From assembly GCA_009782175.1 (NCBI GenBank), contig WRKR01000029.1, positions 1-36,223 on the forward strand: DNA of 36,223 nucleotides. The letters are read 5' to 3'. The position numbers were made by a program, and so were the translations under genes. This DNA is from Cystobacterineae bacterium (lineage in GTDB: Bacteria > Myxococcota > Myxococcia > Myxococcales > Myxococcaceae). The notes below the pieces were generated by a model that ran no database searches, was not told where the DNA came from, and saw only the letters and a list, made by a program, of their open reading frames with translations. The first letter of the stretch is position 1; each line of letters opens with the position of its first letter. Below, piece by piece: positions 32,344 through 36,223 of this stretch.

Positions 32344-34410
32344 ATGAGGCCAAAAAATTCAAACTTAAATTCTCGGCAAGCGAGGAACTTTTCTGAGAGA
32401 GAGGGTGTGGCTTCTGAGGGTGGCCTTGGGCGGGCTTCTGCAAGGTGGAAAAACGCCTCTGCTCTTCCGAGTGTGCAGCTTTCAGAATCCATGGATGAGG
32501 AGAGCAGTGCGGCGCTGGAGGCGGAGTTTTCGCACGGGGCGGATGAGGAGGAATTGGGAGAAGGGCTAGGTGCGCTTGAGCCGGATTTGGATGAGCTTCG
32601 TCCCCGAGTGGAGCAACAGTTTGTGGGGCAGAATGACGGAGACCGAACGCGCGTCGCCGTATTGGCCAGGCTCGCCATACTTGAGGGGCCGGATGCGGGG
32701 AAGGAGGTGCCCTTTATAGGGATTCGCATGGTATTGGGGCGGGCCTCCAATTTAGAAATACCTCTCACGGACTTAGCGGTTTCTCGACGTCACGTGGAGT
32801 TTGTCCGCGGGGAAAATGGTGTATTGCTGAGGGATTTGGGCAGTGGAAACGGCACGCTGATTAATGGGCAACGCGTCACAGAGCAGATACTCTCTCATCA
32901 TGATGTGGTGACGGTGGGCTCCACCAAGCTGCGTTATATTAGCGAGGCCGAGGCACATGTTGCGCCTGAATCCGCCTCCATAAAACAAAACACCCAGCTT
33001 GCCGTGGTGGAGAAGAAAAAGCCCGCGCGCGAGCCCCCCAAAGCGCTGGTTCGCCCAGACCCCAGCGCTTTGCCGGTGGCACCTGAAAGGCGAATACGCG
33101 GCAGGAGTGGAAGGCGGGAGAGGCCCAAGAAGAAGAAGTGGCTTTTGTTGATGGCCAGTGCAGGAGGGTTGTTGTGCCTTCTGGTGCTTGCGGTGCTTTT
33201 GCGCGGGAAAGAAGAGCCGCCGCCACAGCTTTCAGACGAGGAGAAAAAGCAGCTCAGTGCGCAAGAGTTTATGACCAAGGCGCGCGAGGCCGCTCGCCAA
33301 AAGCGTTTTGGGGATGCATTGCAGTGGGTGGATGAGGCAGAGAAGCTCCAACCGGGCATAGATGTTTCCAATTTGCGAGGCCAGGCGGAGATTGAGTGGA
33401 ACGCAGAAAAAGGCATTGAAGAGGTGAAGGCTTTGCTTGCACAGCAAGTGTTTAAGCAGGCCAGGGAGGTTTTGGACAAAATTCCCGAAGCCAGTGCCTC
33501 TTTAAATGCGGAGAAAAAGGGGCTTTTGGATAGGCTGATTAAAGAAGAGCAGCAATTTCATTTGCAGCGTTCAGAAGAGTTGTTGATGCTTGGCGATTTT
33601 GACCCCGCCATAGACGTATTGAGGTTATTGCCCCGCGGCATGCAAACGGCGATGGGGGAGAAGATTGCCCTTGCAAGGGCTTCCTATGAGGAAGCCAAAA
33701 GGCTGGAGCAGGTCAAGATCAGAGACGATAGCAACCAAGTTGTTGTTGTGAGGCATAACGCTCGACTCGATTTTCTGGTGAACGCCTTTATGGATGTGCG
33801 AAGAAAATTTAGTGCAGAGGATTGGAAGCGTGCTGCCGATGAGTGCGATCGCGCCATCACTCAGCACCCCAAGGATGCAGAGCTCCGCAAAATTGCGAAG
33901 GAGCTGCAGAGACTCATTCCAGAATTCGGCCTGGCTTATGATGAGGGGGCCTCCAAATACCGTGCGGGGCAAATCGCCTCTTCAGCCGTGCCTTTGTCCA
34001 AGGCCTATGCGCTATATGGCAAGATACACAAATCCCCCGGCATGACAGGCGCCAAGATGGAAGGCTCGGCCGGTGCTGCCATTGAAGCCAAATTGAAGGA
34101 GATGTTGAGCCAAGCTTCCTTGTTGGCGGGGGAGGACGCTTTGGCCAGAGGGGATTTTGCCGCCGCCGCTGCTCACTGCAAAGAGGCGCAGAGATTGCAA
34201 CCTAAAAGTGAGAGAGCCAACAAGTGCGTAGATCGCGTAGTTGCCAAGGCGGAGGATTTGTTTGGCATGGGCTATAGCCTGAGGGCTTCGGACCCCAAGG
34301 AAGCGCAGCGTTATTTTAAGTTGATTATAACCATTACGCCCAAGGGCTCTCTTTGGTCTGAGAAAGCCAAAAACCAACTGAACGCCATGGCACACAAGAG
34401 TTTTGACTAG
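32344..34410 (+). CDS. FHA-domain membrane protein with TPR-like C-terminal region
   Basis: The product is 688 aa. ATG 32344 lacks a Shine-Dalgarno sequence, and the first 100 residues are low complexity, so the true start may be further in, for example Met50. A canonical FHA domain lies at about 108-200 (LGRASNLEIP, SRRHVEF, GSGNGTLING). A basic linker (KKKK at 262-265) leads into one transmembrane helix (about 266-287). The remaining 400 residues are helical, with repeated Ala-rich pairs such as ARQKRFGDALQWVDEAEKLQP and ARGDFAAAAAHCKEAQRLQP that look like TPR units. The FHA domain would face the cytoplasm and read phosphothreonine, with the TPR region in the periplasm. It is transcribed divergently from the NtrC-type regulator. 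Confidence 0.85.
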   Translation: MRPKNSNLNSRQARNFSEREGVASEGGLGRASARWKNASALPSVQLSESMDEESSAALEAEFSHGADEEELGEGLGALEPDLDELRPRVEQQFVGQNDGDRTRVAVLARLAILEGPDAGKEVPFIGIRMVLGRASNLEIPLTDLAVSRRHVEFVRGENGVLLRDLGSGNGTLINGQRVTEQILSHHDVVTVGSTKLRYISEAEAHVAPESASIKQNTQLAVVEKKKPAREPPKALVRPDPSALPVAPERRIRGRSGRRERPKKKKWLLLMASAGGLLCLLVLAVLLRGKEEPPPQLSDEEKKQLSAQEFMTKAREAARQKRFGDALQWVDEAEKLQPGIDVSNLRGQAEIEWNAEKGIEEVKALLAQQVFKQAREVLDKIPEASASLNAEKKGLLDRLIKEEQQFHLQRSEELLMLGDFDPAIDVLRLLPRGMQTAMGEKIALARASYEEAKRLEQVKIRDDSNQVVVVRHNARLDFLVNAFMDVRRKFSAEDWKRAADECDRAITQHPKDAELRKIAKELQRLIPEFGLAYDEGASKYRAGQIASSAVPLSKAYALYGKIHKSPGMTGAKMEGSAGAAIEAKLKEMLSQASLLAGEDALARGDFAAAAAHCKEAQRLQPKSERANKCVDRVVAKAEDLFGMGYSLRASDPKEAQRYFKLIITITPKGSLWSEKAKNQLNAMAHKSFD

Positions 34411-34498
34411 GCCGCTTCCGCTTTCCACTTGGAGATAGACTCTTCGCGAGCCTCGCAACGCGAGCCTCAATTGAAATGAGTCTGAAAAGCTATTTCAA
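34411..34498 (+). repeat. Nested inverted repeats after the FHA/TPR gene (family 2, partial copy)
   Basis: Arms AGACTC (34437-34442) and GAGTCT (34478-34483) enclose TCGCG (34444-34448) and CGCGA (34459-34463). A further pair is TTGAAAT (34471-34477) and ATTTCAA (34492-34498). The opening CTTTCCACTTGGAGA and the closing GCCTCAATTGAAA resemble the two ends of the 3794-3935 element. As there, it starts immediately after a stop codon. Confidence 0.55.
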
Positions 34499-34528
34499 CC
34501 CAAAGCGCTCCTAGCTCAACAAGCAGGC

Positions 34529-34790
34529 AAAAGTTTTTTTCGCCCTCCCCGGGCGGGCGGAATTTCGCCCCAAAGCTAAAAAAATATTTTTTTGTTTTTG
34601 GTTTTGTTTTTTCGCCTGCGCGGCGTGCATTTTAAATGAGGGTTTTTTTGTCGCCTCCGGCGAAGGGTTTTTGGCAAGGTTGTTTTTCAGAGGGGGCCTG
34701 CGGCCCGGCTATTTTCAAAGGAAAAAGTTTTTTTGTGGGGGGTGTTTTTATTTTCCCCTCCGGGGAGGGAGGAAAATAAAACCACAACCC
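34529..34790 (-). repeat. Dispersed hairpin-array repeat, family 1, copy C
   Basis: This copy runs opposite to copy A. It holds TCGCC-TCC-GGCGA at 34651-34663 and GGGCC-TGC-GGCCC at 34694-34706, separated by T-runs. The part at about 34682-34770 is nearly identical, inverted, to 132-216. It fills the space between the convergent FHA/TPR and GLUG-protein genes. Confidence 0.8.
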
Positions 34791-34802
34791 TATCCTATTT
34801 TT

Positions 34803-36223
34803 TTATGGCTGAAGGTGTATAGGCATACCCACCGGTTCCCCTAAAAGGCCTGGGAGGTGGCCCTCTATATATGTCCACGGGCTTTCAGAAAATACCGTGG
34901 GGAAGCCGTTGGCTGTTTGCAGGGCAGCAGCCGTTCTGCTGGCGCCATGGATGGTGCCCGCACCTATGGTGCCCCATGCGGTGTTGTTTGCCCTGTTGAG
35001 CATGCCGCTAAAAGCAAAGTTGTTTAACAAAGAGGCTGTATTCTCCCCTGTCACCCGCCCAACGTTGGCGCGGACGCAACTCACCCTCGGGTTTAAGGCC
35101 AGGCTGTTGCGCAGCACCCCCGCCTCTTCCATTGAGGCACTAGAATAATAGTTTCTCCCCAGCAGGCCACCCACCCAGTCGTTGCCCTCAACACTGCCCG
35201 TGGCATAGCTGCTTTCTATGATGCTATAGTTTATACCCGCAAGGCCACCCACTCGCTCATTGCCTACAACATTGCCTGTGGCATAGCTGCTGTGCACCCT
35301 TCCCAGGGTTAGCGGGTCGGAACGGTAGCTGTTGTTGCCCACCAGGCCGCCTATATAGTCGCCTTCGCCGCTTACGCTGCCTGTGGCATGGCTGTTGTGT
35401 ATTTCGCCAATGTTTGCACCCACCAGGCCGCCGACACGCGCGTTGCCTACAACATTGCCTGTGGCATAGCTGCTGTGCACCCTTCCCAGGGTTGGCTGGT
35501 TGGAGATGTAGCTGTTGATGCCCACCAGGCCGCCTATATAGTCACCATCGCCGCTTACGCTGCCTGTGGCATGGCTGTTGTGTATTTCGCCAATGTTTGC
35601 TCCCGCTAGGCCGCCTACATTATTACCGCCTCTAACGCTGCCTGTGGCATAGCTGTTTTGCACGGTGCCATTGCTGTTGTAGCCCACCAGGCCGCCTACA
35701 TTATTACCGCTGCCTACAACCTGCCCCATGGCGTGGCTGCTTTGCACGGTGCCCCGGTTTAGGCCTACCAGGGCGCCTATACGGTTGTTGCCGTTCAGCT
35801 GCACCTCAGCCAACCGGAGGTTTTCTATTTCAGCGCTTGAGCCTGTACAGCCAAACAAGCCCTGGTAATCTTCCTGGGGTGCCTCAATGCGGAGGCCAAA
35901 AATGCCAAAATGGTTGCCATTAAAGCTGCCCTCAAAGACGGCGGTGGCGTTGCCTATGGGCCTCCAGTTGCTTTGCTGTGCGGGCGGCGCGGGCAACTCC
36001 ACATTTTGGCTCAGCTGGTAGTGCTGCTTGAGGCCCTCTTCCGTGTTGGCATAGCCGTTAAAGGCCTCTATATTGGCCGAGCCAATGGGAATGGCGCGGG
36101 CTTTGGCCTGCCCATCCCTAATGGCCAGGGTGGCCGTTTGGGCACCGCTATAGCCATAGCCCTCAGGTAGGCTCCAACTCAGCTGGAGGGTGGCAAAACC
36201 CCTGGGGAAGGCTGTTATACCGT
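34803..36223 (-). CDS. GLUG-repeat surface protein (5' end outside window)
   Basis: The frame is open from the right window edge to TAA at 34803-34805, giving at least 473 residues. An internal GTG at 36002 is not the real start because the coding pattern continues upstream. Near the edge YQLSQNVELP and later WRPIGNATAVFEGSFNGNHF match the segment that commonly precedes GLUG repeats. Then come many GLUG-type units (VGGLVGYNSNGTVQNSYATG and similar) for about 260 residues, predicted to form a beta-helix. Two 61-residue blocks are nearly identical. Such proteins are usually secreted or surface-exposed adhesin-like proteins. The signal peptide would lie outside the window, so export route is unknown. 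Confidence 0.85.
   Translation of the reverse strand, partial: GITAFPRGFATLQLSWSLPEGYGYSGAQTATLAIRDGQAKARAIPIGSANIEAFNGYANTEEGLKQHYQLSQNVELPAPPAQQSNWRPIGNATAVFEGSFNGNHFGIFGLRIEAPQEDYQGLFGCTGSSAEIENLRLAEVQLNGNNRIGALVGLNRGTVQSSHAMGQVVGSGNNVGGLVGYNSNGTVQNSYATGSVRGGNNVGGLAGANIGEIHNSHATGSVSGDGDYIGGLVGINSYISNQPTLGRVHSSYATGNVVGNARVGGLVGANIGEIHNSHATGSVSGEGDYIGGLVGNNSYRSDPLTLGRVHSSYATGNVVGNERVGGLAGINYSIIESSYATGSVEGNDWVGGLLGRNYYSSASMEEAGVLRNSLALNPRVSCVRANVGRVTGENTASLLNNFAFSGMLNRANNTAWGTIGAGTIHGASRTAAALQTANGFPTVFSESPWTYIEGHLPGLLGEPVGMPIHLQP
35260..35625 (-). repeat. Two tandem 183-bp units inside the GLUG-protein gene
   Basis: The unit beginning TTGCCTACAACATTGCCTGT at 35260 repeats at 35443. The two copies differ at a limited number of bases and encode 61-residue blocks starting EIHNSHATGSVSG. 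The close identity suggests recent duplication or ongoing homogenisation. Confidence 0.85.

Overview
The window looks like a piece of chromosome from a Gram-negative, deltaproteobacteria-like bacterium of roughly Myxococcota or Bdellovibrionota type. The assignment is an inference. It rests on a complete type II secretion operon that includes gspN and a PilM-like gspL, an FHA-domain sigma54 activator next to that operon, an EF-G of the mitochondrial/spdEFG1 type, and lipoprotein and outer-membrane genes. Species cannot be named from the sequence. Intergenic DNA is rich in A/T runs and GC-rich mini-hairpins that recur at three places.

Layout, left to right. 1-1136: a hairpin-array repeat, a remnant of an XRE-type regulator and a tRNA-Leu(UAA), both on the minus strand. 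1137-3790 (+): a Thr-rich outer-membrane-like protein translationally coupled to a lipoprotein of the alkaline phosphatase/nucleotide pyrophosphatase superfamily. 3952-9020 (-): a Pro/Glu-rich lipoprotein, an HD-GYP response regulator and a large hybrid histidine kinase with receiver and HPt domains; the last two are separated by a six-unit 18-bp tandem array. 9492-11135 (+): ffh (SRP GTPase). 11358-13142 (-): a long-chain acyl-CoA ligase. 13355-30636 (-): a tightly packed gene block, in transcription order gspC-D-E-F-(38-aa ORF)-G-H-I-J-K-L-M-N, then an FHA-FHA-AAA+-Fis sigma54 activator, then fusA. Most junctions overlap by 1-14 bases. 30766-32166 (-): an NtrC-type response regulator immediately upstream of gspC. 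32344-34410 (+): a divergent FHA/transmembrane/TPR-like protein. 34803-36223 (-): a GLUG-repeat surface protein whose 5' end lies outside the window.

How the genes may work together. The gsp genes encode nearly the whole type II secretion machine: inner-membrane platform C, F, L, M and N; ATPase E; pseudopilins G-K; secretin D. No prepilin peptidase gspO is in the window. A strong match to the sigma54 -24/-12 consensus sits just before gspC, between the NtrC-type regulator gene and the operon, and a second sigma54 activator gene lies after gspN. This suggests that secretion is switched on through sigma54. Outer-membrane and surface-type genes at both ends (Thr-rich beta-barrel, lipoproteins, GLUG protein) fit an organism with an elaborate envelope, but no direct link to secretion is shown.

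The least expected items are: (1) a 38-codon membrane microprotein gene wedged between gspF and gspG with TAATG coupling; (2) the sigma54 promoter whose predicted start lies about 2 nt before the gspC GTG; (3) two families of dispersed, highly structured intergenic repeats that mostly follow stop codons; and (4) the 18-bp tandem array between the kinase and HD-GYP genes.
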